A program made the position numbers and the translations under genes. A DNA stretch of 38,921 bases. Source: a virus. The notes below the pieces were generated by a model. It made no database searches. It had not been told where the DNA came from and saw nothing but the letters and a program-made list of their open reading frames with translations. Below are positions 31,739 through 38,104 of this stretch, in pieces. Position 1 is the stretch's first letter, and each line of letters starts with the position of its first letter. The stretch is taken from the IMG/VR virus record IMGVR_UViG_3300048930_000268, positions 1 through 38,921 of that record; one strand, written 5' to 3'.

Positions 31739-31986
31739 TCGGCGACAACCAGCCGTGGGCCCTTGAAAGCCTCGTTTGCCGTGTTCACAGCGGCCACAAA
31801 ATCCCGCCACGTCTCCTCACCTTCGATCACGATGCCAGCCCGACCGATGACATCAGCGCCCTTGATGGGAATCTGGAAGGCGTCGATCTTTCGGCAAAGA
31901 GGGCCGTCAAACTCGATGACGGTGATCCCCTTGTTGTCCTGAATGACCGTGAACTGGTCCTTATAACGGTAGGTCTTGTGCTGCAT
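31735..31986 (-). CDS. Small early protein, unknown function (last gene of leftward operon)
   Basis: 83 residues, ATG 31986. Beta-rich product (YRYKDQFTVIQDNKGITVIE, DAFQIPIKGADVIGRAGIVI) with a helical tail. It lies downstream of RusA in the leftward operon and converges with the late operon, sharing 4 bases. No family was recognised. Confidence 0.6.
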   Translation of the reverse strand: MQHKTYRYKDQFTVIQDNKGITVIEFDGPLCRKIDAFQIPIKGADVIGRAGIVIEGEETWRDFVAAVNTANEAFKGPRLVVAD

Positions 31987-31998
31987 CGCTCGTCCCCT

Positions 31999-32421
31999 TT
32001 AGTTAGGTGTCCCTAAGTTCTCTTTCTCTGAAATCCACACTTCGATGAGTGGCCCGTCTTTCTTTGGGCGGAACTCTTGGTCAACCCGCCAGGGTCCTGT
32101 CATCTTCCAGCAATCGTCTTCGATGATGAGCCCTTTGAGGCCGTCAATGATTGGCTTGAAGATCGAGACGCAGCCGTCAAAGTCGAGCATTCTGTGGCTG
32201 CTTCTTTTGACTGAGATATGGAACTGACCGAGGGCTTTTTCTGGGCGCAGTGCTTCGGAAGACATCGCGACGATCCGTTTCCACTTATCGGCGTTACCTG
32301 CCCGAGTTCGCCAGTGAGCGCCTAAAAGGTTGTTCGCAGTCTTCGGAAGGTCGCCCTCAAACCTGAGATAAAGGCGGTAAGGTGTCTTTGATAGGACCGA
32401 GCCGGACGCTTTGACTCCCAT
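31999..32421 (-). CDS. rusA: RusA-family Holliday junction resolvase
   Basis: 140 residues, ATG 32421. RusA enzymes are homodimeric endonucleases that cut four-way DNA junctions in phage recombination and replication. The catalytic acidic pattern is visible: L-D80-F-D82-G, FKPIIDGLKGLIIEDD with D93 and E101/D102/D103, and a nearby lysine (K89). The N-terminus matches the family's strand region (PYRLYLRFEGDLPKTANNLL). Length is normal (about 120-140). With the Gp157-like and annealing-type genes at the other end of the operon, it completes a recombination set. Confidence 0.85.
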   Translation of the reverse strand: MGVKASGSVLSKTPYRLYLRFEGDLPKTANNLLGAHWRTRAGNADKWKRIVAMSSEALRPEKALGQFHISVKRSSHRMLDFDGCVSIFKPIIDGLKGLIIEDDCWKMTGPWRVDQEFRPKKDGPLIEVWISEKENLGTPN

Positions 32422-32452
32422 GTGGGATTATCGTCGAAGGGGCGCGGGATTT

Positions 32453-32677
32453 TCAAGACCTCTTCTCCATCGTAAAGACAACGGTGTACCTCGGCCCATC
32501 CTGCACCCGTCTTTCAACGAGCTGATACTGGTCAAAGATGGCTTTTGCCGTCTGGACGGTCGCCTCTGGTGGAAGCTTCACAGCAATAAACGCTTTAACG
32601 AAGTTCTCGATGATCTGAGCCCGATTGCGAACAAGCTCATCAAGCTCGAGGCGAATGGCTTCGTTGAGATTATCCAT
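32453..32677 (-). CDS. Small helical protein, unknown function
   Basis: 74 residues, ATG 32677. It is helical (NEAIRLELDELVRNRAQIIE, NFVKAFIAVKLPPEATVQTA) with a strand-like end (PRYTVVFTMEKRS). It begins 3 bases after the previous gene ends and is followed by a 31-base gap before rusA. No family was recognised. Confidence 0.6.
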   Translation of the reverse strand: MDNLNEAIRLELDELVRNRAQIIENFVKAFIAVKLPPEATVQTAKAIFDQYQLVERRVQDGPRYTVVFTMEKRS

Positions 32678-32679
32678 CC

Positions 32680-33042
32680 CTACCCCTCAACCTTCCGCAG
32701 GATCTCGATGCATTTAATGGCTAAAATGATCGAGAACGCTGCCATAGAGTCGTTTCGCGGTGACTCTGGGTCCCCAGGTATTTCTCTTTGAGGCACAATA
32801 CATTGGGGATCAGAAACGTCCCACCATCTTCCAATTTTTTCTAAAGAGGACCTAACTTTCTCCCACTCCTCACGGCTCACGACGACATCTCCAGGAAGTA
32901 CTTCGCGGACGTGTACGTGTTCATCATCGTTATTCACAGAGAACGGACCTTGATCGTACGAGGTCGAATACTCACCATTCCATGTCAGGTTGAACCACCA
33001 CTCGCGCCGCTTGCCCTCGTCCCTTCGCTTCTCCCAGGTCAT
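32680..33042 (-). CDS. Hypothetical early protein
   Basis: 120 residues, ATG 33042 overlapping the preceding stop (ATGA). The first half is charged and Trp-rich (KRRDEGKRREWWFNLTWNGE), then there is an acidic part with His (NNDDEHVHVREVLPGDVVVS) and a helical region with Trp (EEWEKVRSSLEKIGRWWDVS). No motif was recognised. Confidence 0.6.
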   Translation of the reverse strand: MTWEKRRDEGKRREWWFNLTWNGEYSTSYDQGPFSVNNDDEHVHVREVLPGDVVVSREEWEKVRSSLEKIGRWWDVSDPQCIVPQREIPGDPESPRNDSMAAFSIILAIKCIEILRKVEG

Positions 33043-33365
33043 GGCTGTCCTCCGACTCGTTTCCTAATATCAATGTCATCCCTGTATGGGAACTTTTCAG
33101 TTAGATGCGGCTCCAGATCGAACCACTCATCTTGTACGTCATACCATGCTTCAATTCCCGAGTGCCCGCGATGGTGCCACAAGAACCACAGCCCCCGTGA
33201 CTCCCAGTATCCGCCACGGAGTGTGACATCGTTGAATGAGGACTCCTTGCAGTCCACTCCCACAGGAGGCCTTTCACTATCTATCACCATGCTAAAAGCG
33301 TAGGCCTTATGAAGGTCGATATACTCCTTACACTGACGGCAAACGAGGTAGTGCTCAACCCCCAT
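33039..33365 (-). CDS. Small Cys/His-containing early protein
   Basis: 108 residues from ATG 33365, which overlaps the preceding stop (TGATG). A CxxC pair (HYLVCRQCKEYIDLHKAYAF) near the N-terminus and a His/Trp-rich core (GYWESRGLWFLWHHRGHSGI, EAWYDVQDEWFDLEPHLTEK) fit a small zinc-binding phage protein seen in several early regions. The longer open frame upstream of 33365 is probably not translated. Confidence 0.65.
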   Translation of the reverse strand: MGVEHYLVCRQCKEYIDLHKAYAFSMVIDSERPPVGVDCKESSFNDVTLRGGYWESRGLWFLWHHRGHSGIEAWYDVQDEWFDLEPHLTEKFPYRDDIDIRKRVGGQP

Positions 33366-33592
33366 CACCCCTCCCCCTTCATCAGCCGGTGCATCTCGGC
33401 GAGGGCAAGCCACGCAGGAGTCCGTTTTAGAGACTTGCATCCAAGGCCAATCTTTCTGTGAAGATCGATCTCCTGCTCGATGTGTTTCACCGCCACGTCG
33501 AGGGCAGCCAATATATTCAGCGATCTCTCGGATAAGCAATTCTCCCTCAGCCGCTTCGTCTCCTCCAGGATCTCGGTGGTGGGCGGGGTCAT
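33365..33592 (-). CDS. Small helical early protein
   Basis: 75 residues, ATG 33592 overlapping the preceding stop (ATGA). The helix-rich product (EILEETKRLRENCLSERSLN, ILAALDVAVKHIEQEIDLHR) looks like a coiled coil. No family was recognised. It overlaps the next start by 1 base. Confidence 0.6.
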   Translation of the reverse strand: MTPPTTEILEETKRLRENCLSERSLNILAALDVAVKHIEQEIDLHRKIGLGCKSLKRTPAWLALAEMHRLMKGEG

Positions 33593-33936
33593 GAATACCC
33601 CCTGCGCTCAAGAAGCTGCTCCAGCGTGTCGATCCGCCTCTCAAGGTCGCGGATAATTCCGTTTTGCAGATCCTCTTTGAACTGGGAATAAATCGCTTCG
33701 CGCACCATCATCGCCCAGGCCTCTTCAGATGTTGCCGTCTCTTTGACTACGTACTTTTGCTGAAGCTCAATCCGAAGCTGCTCGCGGTAGTTGAGCCAAG
33801 AATCGGTTTCGATATGCGGCATGATGTCCACATAGAGCGAGCAGATGGTTTCTTCGGCGGCCTTCGTGAGCTTTTTCTTGAAATGCTCCACAAGGTCGTT
33901 CGCCTCTTGGATTCCTTTTTCAGACAATTGAGTCAC
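33589..33936 (-). CDS. Small helical early protein
   Basis: 115 residues starting at GTG 33936, which overlaps the preceding stop (GTGA). Largely helical and charged (GIQEANDLVEHFKKKLTKAA, LNYREQLRIELQQKYVVKET, DLERRIDTLEQLLERRGYS), ending in a leucine-zipper-like segment. No family was recognised. Confidence 0.6.
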   Translation of the reverse strand: MTQLSEKGIQEANDLVEHFKKKLTKAAEETICSLYVDIMPHIETDSWLNYREQLRIELQQKYVVKETATSEEAWAMMVREAIYSQFKEDLQNGIIRDLERRIDTLEQLLERRGYS

Positions 33937-34457
33937 TTCCCCTCCTTCTTAAGTTTCTCCAGCACGGCGCGGGCGTCGAGAATTGCGCACGCCTGCTCTT
34001 GCTTCATCGCATTCATGAGTCGGTCGTCCTCGAGAATCAGATACACAGCTTTCGTCAGCGCCTCGTTCTCCGCGCGCAGGCGGGCGAGGTCGGCGGAATG
34101 CCGCTTGAAATCATCTTCTTCTCGCAAGCGGTAGATTCGTTCTTTTTGGTACAGTTGATGTCGAAGTTCGGCGATGTCCTTCTGCGCTTGCTTGTAAAGC
34201 TCAGCCAGAGCCGTGTGTTCTTGCGTGCGCTCAATTTCTTGGTCCACTTTTATGAACATCGGCTTCGATTGCTCCGCCTTCATGCGCTCGAACATCCAGC
34301 GGGCGCCCTTGCGAAAAGCGCGCATATCGCGCGGCGAGTAAGACCAGCCGACGTCAGAACCTGGCTCGATCTTTTCGCCCTTGCAGTCGTGAGTCGCCTG
34401 GACACCGATCAGTCTCGGTCCTTCTGCTTGCAGTTCTTTTTCGGGAAACTCTTTCAT
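33933..34457 (-). CDS. Coiled-coil early protein
   Basis: 174 residues from ATG 34457 behind GGAGGGG. The N-terminal half is mixed (EGPRLIGVQATHDCKGEKIE, SYSPRDMRAFRKGARWMFER). The C-terminal half is a long coiled coil (HTALAELYKQAQKDIAELRH, QLYQKERIYRLREEDDFKRH, DLARLRAENEALTKAVYLIL). A structural or scaffold-like role is possible; nothing identifies the partner. Confidence 0.65.
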   Translation of the reverse strand: MKEFPEKELQAEGPRLIGVQATHDCKGEKIEPGSDVGWSYSPRDMRAFRKGARWMFERMKAEQSKPMFIKVDQEIERTQEHTALAELYKQAQKDIAELRHQLYQKERIYRLREEDDFKRHSADLARLRAENEALTKAVYLILEDDRLMNAMKQEQACAILDARAVLEKLKKEGK

Positions 34458-34496
34458 CGCCCCTCCGCGCGCCAAACGTCCTCGCGCATTTCATCA

Positions 34497-34706
34497 TCAA
34501 GGCTTTCCATTCGCGGCCTCCTCGTCGTCGAAGCTCTCGAGGTAGCCTTTGACGCCCTCGTGAGCGCACGCCTCCTCGTAGGTCCCGAAGAACATCATCT
34601 CGGCCAATGCCCGCCGTGCATCTTCTTTTGTGCCGGTCATGAAAAGGCTGTCGCGCGAGCCGTCGCCGCTTGCTTCGATTATCCACATCTCGCTCTTACC
34701 GCTCAT
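34497..34706 (-). CDS. Small acidic early protein
   Basis: 69 residues from ATG 34706, which overlaps the preceding stop (ATGA). The product (MWIIEASGDGSRDSLFMTGT, KEDARRALAEMMFFGTYEEA) looks like a small alpha/beta fold with an acidic end (FDDEEAANGKP). No family was recognised. A gap of 39 bases separates it from the next gene. Confidence 0.55.
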   Translation of the reverse strand: MSGKSEMWIIEASGDGSRDSLFMTGTKEDARRALAEMMFFGTYEEACAHEGVKGYLESFDDEEAANGKP

Positions 34707-34999
34707 CGGGGGCCTCCGCAATAAACACACTTCCCTAAGTCGCCACCAGCGCCGCGCCAGGGAACACAATCATGCTTTCGCCCTCGTTGATTTTCCTCTT
34801 TTGCGATTGCTGCGCTCAAAATAACTTCTTGAGGAATCCAGTCAGCCATCTGTATTGGCGTCCATCCATTTTTTTGATCTCGGCCCCGATGTACACTTGC
34901 GAGGTGGCAGTATACTTTCCCGTCGTTAAAAGTACCCTCGCCAAGGATACGCCAATCATCGTCTTGCCATCTAATCGTCAGGCCATAATTGCCGCTCAC
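34703..34999 (-). CDS. Small early protein with C-terminal CxxC
   Basis: 98 residues starting at GTG 34999, overlapping the preceding stop (GTGA) with GGAGG upstream. It is beta-rich with an acidic/Trp start (LTIRWQDDDWRILGEGTFND), a helical middle and a C-terminal GKCVYCGGPR knuckle that could bind zinc with an upstream Cys/His (HDCVPW). The longer open frame upstream is unlikely to be used. Function unknown. Confidence 0.6.
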   Translation of the reverse strand: MSGNYGLTIRWQDDDWRILGEGTFNDGKVYCHLASVHRGRDQKNGWTPIQMADWIPQEVILSAAIAKEENQRGRKHDCVPWRGAGGDLGKCVYCGGPR

Positions 35000-35301
35000 T
35001 CCACGGCCTCCGTCGCGACGATGCGCCAGCGTTTGCCGTGAAAACCCAATGTCCCTGACAAAGGGTTTCTGTAGCCCGTCATTCTGCCTGTCGGCAGGAT
35101 GATTGTGTCTAGCTTTGGATCTCGACAATCCAAATCAAACTCCACGACCTGCGGCTCGCGCGGCTTTAGGCGGTATTCGCGATTGGTGTAAACCGCGTGA
35201 CCATCGGCAAGTCGCTCTTGCCTAACCCAAGTTCCTTCGGGATAGCGCCACTCAACCTCTTTCCCCTCTTCGAGCGCCTTCAGGGCTTCCCAGGGTTTCA
35301 T
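34996..35301 (-). CDS. Small early protein, unknown function
   Basis: 101 residues from ATG 35301 (GTG 35307 is also open); the start overlaps the preceding stop (ATGA). The pattern MKPWEALKALEEGKEVEWRY then YTNREYRLKPREPQ is seen, to my knowledge, in many phage early proteins of unknown role with a WEALKALEEGKKV motif. The C-terminal half (FHGKRWRIVATEAVE) is beta-like. Confidence 0.65.
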   Translation of the reverse strand: MKPWEALKALEEGKEVEWRYPEGTWVRQERLADGHAVYTNREYRLKPREPQVVEFDLDCRDPKLDTIILPTGRMTGYRNPLSGTLGFHGKRWRIVATEAVE

Positions 35302-35492
35302 TCGCACACCTGCACTTTCCCGTCGCGTCCGTACTTCACAGACGCCCCGCTTGTGAACTGAAGGTATCCGACGCCATCAACGCACGTTTCGACAGCGCCG
35401 CCACCCCAATAGGCCTTAGCTTTGTCAAAAGCCCCACACCCCGCCGTCAAAAAGCTCGCGGCCAGCACTGCGATCATCGTTAGCGTTTTCAT
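35298..35492 (-). CDS. Tiny lipoprotein, 64 aa
   Basis: It starts at ATG 35492 behind AGAGGTGG. The signal MKTLTMIAVLAASFLTAGC has a canonical lipobox (L-T-A-G-C). The mature part is about 45 residues with two further cysteines (ETCVDGVGYLQFTSGASVKY ... KVQVCE) that may pair. It is encoded among early genes, not lysis genes. A role at the inner or outer membrane, such as superinfection exclusion, is possible but unproven. Confidence 0.65.
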   Translation of the reverse strand: MKTLTMIAVLAASFLTAGCGAFDKAKAYWGGGAVETCVDGVGYLQFTSGASVKYGRDGKVQVCE

Positions 35493-35501
35493 TTCCACCT
35501 C

Positions 35502-35777
35502 TCAATATTTCGGGTAGTTTGACTCTTTCATCTGACCTGACTTGACCGCCTGATGTTCCATGCCTCGGCAAAACGCCACGGCTGAGAAGTAAATCAGGCT
35601 CCAGAATGTATCGGTCGTGAACTGGTTTTCTTCCTGATCCGGGAGGCCATTTGGCAACGACTCGCGATAGCCATCCAGCGCGTTGGCCCACTCTTCGTCG
35701 TTAACAGCGACGAACGGCGGTTTCTGTTTTTTCATCCACTCGATGAATCCATCAATTTTCTTGAAGTCGATTTCCAT
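35502..35777 (-). CDS. Small acidic early protein
   Basis: 91 residues from ATG 35777 behind GGAGAGGGA. It is acidic and helical (KKIDGFIEWMKKQKPPFVAV, EEWANALDGYRESLPNGLPD) with a helix rich in aromatics (TDTFWSLIYFSAVAFCRGME). No family was recognised. Its 5' end overlaps a 34-codon ORF in another frame. Confidence 0.6.
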   Translation of the reverse strand: MEIDFKKIDGFIEWMKKQKPPFVAVNDEEWANALDGYRESLPNGLPDQEENQFTTDTFWSLIYFSAVAFCRGMEHQAVKSGQMKESNYPKY

Positions 35778-35836
35778 TCCCTCTCCTTCGTTTGCTTGGT
35801 TGTTTTCGTGGTTGTGATTTCTTCCATGGTGCTCAC
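35732..35836 (-). CDS. Possible tiny overlapping ORF, 34 aa
   Basis: GTG 35836 overlaps the preceding stop (GTGA) and lies 7 bases behind a perfect AGGAGGT site, the best ribosome site of the area. The product is Thr/Lys-rich (MEEITTTKTTKQTKERE) and ends at 35732 inside the next gene. ATG 35827 in the same frame could be the true start. It may be a leader peptide coupling translation to the 91-residue gene, or a real mini-protein. Low information content keeps confidence low. Confidence 0.35.
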   Translation of the reverse strand: MSTMEEITTTKTTKQTKEREWKSTSRKLMDSSSG

Positions 35837-36051
35837 GAGAAATACCTCCTTCTCTGCCGATACTTCGCGACCAGCTCGGCAAGCTCTGGCATCTCTTGCT
35901 GGAGCTGAAAACGCGCTTCTGAGTTCCAGCCGACCTTCTTGCACGCAAGGCTGATGGACCAACCCTCGTCGAGCAGGGCCTTGAGCCTTGGGATGTCGGC
36001 CTTCATGCGATCCAGGGTCGCCTGGCTGTAGATGAATCGCGGGTGGGTCAT
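35833..36051 (-). CDS. Small HTH DNA-binding protein
   Basis: 72 residues, ATG 36051 overlapping the preceding stop (ATGA). The sequence RLKALLDEGWSISLACKKVG, WNSEARFQLQQEMPELAELV has a clear helix-turn-helix character (LLDEGWSISLACKKVGW) and a basic C-terminus (KYRQRRRYFS). It is directly downstream of the putative replication genes. Probably a transcription regulator or an origin-binding accessory. Confidence 0.65.
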   Translation of the reverse strand: MTHPRFIYSQATLDRMKADIPRLKALLDEGWSISLACKKVGWNSEARFQLQQEMPELAELVAKYRQRRRYFS

Positions 36052-36713
36052 TTCGGGTCCTTGTCCTTTTCACGTTCGCGAAGTAGGCGCATGTAGCCCT
36101 CGTGCGCGGTGAGCGCGTTGTCGCCGCTTCGTCGTTCGATGGACGGCATCGGGATTCTCGTCACGTCGACGCCCTGCTCGGCGAGCGAATAGCTCGACTG
36201 GACTTGGTCTCGGAGCTGGGCCACGAACTGCCCCTCGTCCATTTCGCGTTGTGACGAGATCATTTGCTGCCAGCCGCCGCGTTCGCAGATTGCGTTCCAT
36301 GCGATGGGCCCCAGCTCTGCGATCACGGCTTCCTTGAAGGACTCGAACCTTTGGCGCTTGCCGCCGACGAAGGCTTCCCAGTACCGGCCCTTGACACCGA
36401 GGTAGCCCTCCTCCCAGACGTAGCCGTGGGCGACGAGGGCCTTGTCGATCTTTCGCGCGAGCGTGGTCGCGAGTTCGCGTTTGTCGATGCTGGAGCCGGG
36501 CGTGATCCGGGCCTTGATGTCCGCTGGCATCGGCATTTTGGAGCGCCCTTGTTCGCCGCGAAAGGCCACCATTGCGGACTTCACCGATGACGCGGGAATG
36601 CCAGCGAGCTGGTCGGCCCACGCGCGCAGTTTGACTTCGTTCATTGGCGCATCCCAGTACGCCGCATCTTCAAGAATCAGGGCCTTGATCGCCTGGACGT
36701 TCGTATCGCTCAC
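36048..36713 (-). CDS. Putative replication accessory / helicase-loader-like protein
   Basis: 221 residues starting at GTG 36713 (GTGA overlap with the initiator stop). The N-terminal 80 residues (ALILEDAAYWDAPMNEVKLR, AWADQLAGIPASSVKSAMVA, SKMPMPADIKARITPGSS) resemble the N-terminal helical domain of phage G40P-loader-like proteins. In a leftward replication module directly after an initiator it takes the place of lambda P. No Walker motif is present, so it is a loader or adaptor rather than an ATPase. Confidence 0.5.
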   Translation of the reverse strand: MSDTNVQAIKALILEDAAYWDAPMNEVKLRAWADQLAGIPASSVKSAMVAFRGEQGRSKMPMPADIKARITPGSSIDKRELATTLARKIDKALVAHGYVWEEGYLGVKGRYWEAFVGGKRQRFESFKEAVIAELGPIAWNAICERGGWQQMISSQREMDEGQFVAQLRDQVQSSYSLAEQGVDVTRIPMPSIERRSGDNALTAHEGYMRLLREREKDKDPK

Positions 36714-37555
36714 AGTTCCCCCTTCAGGACACGTTCGTGCATAACCCTTAGGGCGTCCGCGTTTCGCTGCGAAGTCGTCGTGGCGAGGCTGGGAAGCCCT
36801 TTACGGTAGGTTTCAAATCCATTGCTGAGCCAGTTGTTGAAGAAGCGTCCGAAATCCTTCGGAGCTTTTTTCGGATTCGCGGCAATCCATGCCTGCGCGC
36901 GCTTCGCTTCGGTCGCGATCCACTCCGCGGACGGATAGGCCTTCAACCACGCGCGTTGAAGGTCTTGGGTCACGTTCGCGAAAGCTGACGCCATGTCGGG
37001 ATCAAAATCGAAATCGGCTACTGCGCCGCGAACGGCGGCGTCTGCCGCCTGAGCGGATTTTCGCCGCCTCGGCGCAAGAGTATCCGAGAAAGAGAGAGAG
37101 TCAGGAGAATGAGAAAGAGTAGGAGTAGGAGTAGGAGTAGGAGTAGGAGTAGGAGGCTTCGCCCCGCTTGCGTCCGCTTCGTCCCGCTTCGTCCCGCTTC
37201 GCTGCAAGTTACTGATTTCATGTCGCCGCGACTCGCCAGAGGCTTCACCTCCACGAGATCCCGCTTCTTGGCGTTGCACGAGCCATGCGAACTGGATGTC
37301 GCTGCCTTCGGCAAAGTACCCGTTATGATCTGGCTGCCATTTCGCCCACCCGACATCGATCAGCGCCGGGTTCAGTCGTTGCTCATCCCATGCGGACTGT
37401 GGAATTCGGGCACGATTGCGCTTCCAGTATTTTTGAGCAGTCAGCCAAAGCCAGACCAGCGCGCCCATGGCGGATTCGGGCGACTGGAGCCGAATAACGA
37501 GATCTGTCCATCTCCGGTCCTTGAACAAGCTATCCTCAATGTTGATTCGCGCCAT
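36710..37555 (-). CDS. Putative phage replication initiator (lambda O / DnaD type)
   Basis: 281 residues from ATG 37555 (GTG 37564 is also open). The N-terminal winged-helix-like domain reads INIEDSLFKDRRWTDLVIRL, GALVWLWLTAQKYWKRNRAR, IPQSAWDEQRLNPALIDVGW, a pattern of phage replication-initiator N-termini that bind the origin. A Pro-Thr repeat (residues 135-146) links it to a helical C-terminal domain (FANVTQDLQRAWLKAYPSAE ... FGRFFNNWLSNGFETYRKG). As with lambda O, the repetitive DNA inside the gene may include the origin. The GTGA overlap ties it to the loader-like gene. Confidence 0.7.
   Translation of the reverse strand: MARINIEDSLFKDRRWTDLVIRLQSPESAMGALVWLWLTAQKYWKRNRARIPQSAWDEQRLNPALIDVGWAKWQPDHNGYFAEGSDIQFAWLVQRQEAGSRGGEASGESRRHEISNLQRSGTKRDEADASGAKPPTPTPTPTPTPTLSHSPDSLSFSDTLAPRRRKSAQAADAAVRGAVADFDFDPDMASAFANVTQDLQRAWLKAYPSAEWIATEAKRAQAWIAANPKKAPKDFGRFFNNWLSNGFETYRKGLPSLATTTSQRNADALRVMHERVLKGEL
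37117..37155. repeat. Hexanucleotide repeat within initiator gene
   Basis: Six and a half copies of GAGTAG (plus strand) lie in an almost pure purine tract (about 37084-37156). On the coding strand this is CCTACT-type sequence for the Pro-Thr linker. Adjacent at about 37165-37203 are imperfect 10-base repeats of GCTTCGTCCC. Together they resemble the iteron-containing middle of phage initiator genes, a candidate replication origin. Confidence 0.7.
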
Positions 37556-37674
37556 CCTCGGCACCCCCCTGAAAACACCTCAAGCAGACCCCCACTCCCG
37601 GTCCTTTAACAATGCGTCATCACCTCTTCGCACCATGCGGGAGGCAAAGCGTGAGCGGGGATCTGGTTGAAGCG

Positions 37675-37690
37675 GCCCTCCGAAGAGGGC
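37675..37690 (-). other. UUCG-type hairpin after the sponge gene
   Basis: On the minus strand GCCCTC-TTCG-GAGGGC is a perfect 6-bp stem with the unusually stable UUCG tetraloop. It lies 8 bases after the stop of the Acb2-like gene and about 110 bases before the initiator. No T tract follows (CGCTTC), so it is more likely an RNA-stability or attenuation element than a full terminator. The rest of the 37556-37697 gap holds no convincing gene. Confidence 0.5.
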
Positions 37691-37697
37691 TCGCGGG

Positions 37698-38006
37698 TTA
37701 GGAGTTACAGCGGCCTTCTTCCAGTTCAGCGCCACGGGCTGCGACCTGATCATCGCGAATACCCTTGCCGATCCACATATAGACTTCCTCGAGCTTCGTG
37801 AGCGCCAGAGCCTTGGCGCGCGGCGAGCGGATGTTCGCATCAATGTCCGCTTCGATTTCCGTCATAGCCGCTTTGAAAAGCGCCTGTAACTCATTCGCCT
37901 TCTCATCGTATTTCACGTAGTCGAAGCGGCTCGTGGTCGTGGTCGTGCTCTTGCGCTCCCGATACTCCGTTCCGCTACTATCGGTGTCCTTCAATTGCGT
38001 CTCCAT
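37698..38006 (-). CDS. Acb2/Tad1-type cyclic-nucleotide sponge (anti-CBASS/anti-Thoeris)
   Basis: 102 residues, ATG 38006 behind a strong AAGGAGGAGAC site. After a Thr/Ser-rich start, FDYVKYDEKANELQALFKAA and a helix (residues 33-59), then SPRAKALALTKLEEVYMWIG as a second helix (61-80), it matches the helical-hairpin pattern of the Acb2/Tad1 domain (Pfam PF24729): Y...E...LQ.LFK.A......I......R...LALTKLEE..MW. Such proteins form oligomers that bind and sequester immune signalling nucleotides of CBASS or Thoeris. Early-operon location before the replication genes fits immediate anti-defence need. The assignment is by pattern only; which ligand it binds is unknown. Confidence 0.7.
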   Translation of the reverse strand: METQLKDTDSSGTEYRERKSTTTTTSRFDYVKYDEKANELQALFKAAMTEIEADIDANIRSPRAKALALTKLEEVYMWIGKGIRDDQVAARGAELEEGRCNS

Positions 38007-38104
38007 GTCTCCTCCTTGGCTTTCGCCGGTTGATTTAAAAAGCGCCCCGATTGTCCCTCGCGGGTATAGGCTCGGGGCCGGGCCTCAATCTCATGCTCTC
38101 GCAT
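37991..38104 (-). CDS. Possible small ORF, 37 aa
   Basis: It starts at ATG 38104 within the end of the repeat gene (14-base overlap) and ends at 37991, 16 bases inside the Acb2-like gene. The product is charged (MREHEIEARPRAYTREGQSG, then RFLNQPAKAKEETWRRN). It has no strong ribosome site of its own and it crosses a terminator-like hairpin. It may be a coupled mini-gene; the case is weak. Confidence 0.3.
   Translation of the reverse strand: MREHEIEARPRAYTREGQSGRFLNQPAKAKEETWRRN
38037..38078 (-). terminator. Candidate intrinsic terminator between repeat gene and sponge gene
   Basis: On the minus strand GCCCCGA (38078-38072) pairs with TCGGGGC (38050-38044), with a 21-base loop, followed by GCTTTTT (38043-38037). 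It lies just after the repeat-gene stop at 38091. It would end transcripts from the left part of the early operon unless antiterminated, implying a promoter before the sponge gene or a conditional attenuator. Confidence 0.45.

Noticed and set aside
33366-33644. Upstream extension of the 33039-33365 gene to 201 codons
   Set aside because: It would overlap the 75-residue gene over its full length; the ATG at 33365 with TGATG overlap fits the operon style.
37580-37636. 18-codon ORF between sponge gene and initiator
   Set aside because: No ribosome site, too short and without pattern.
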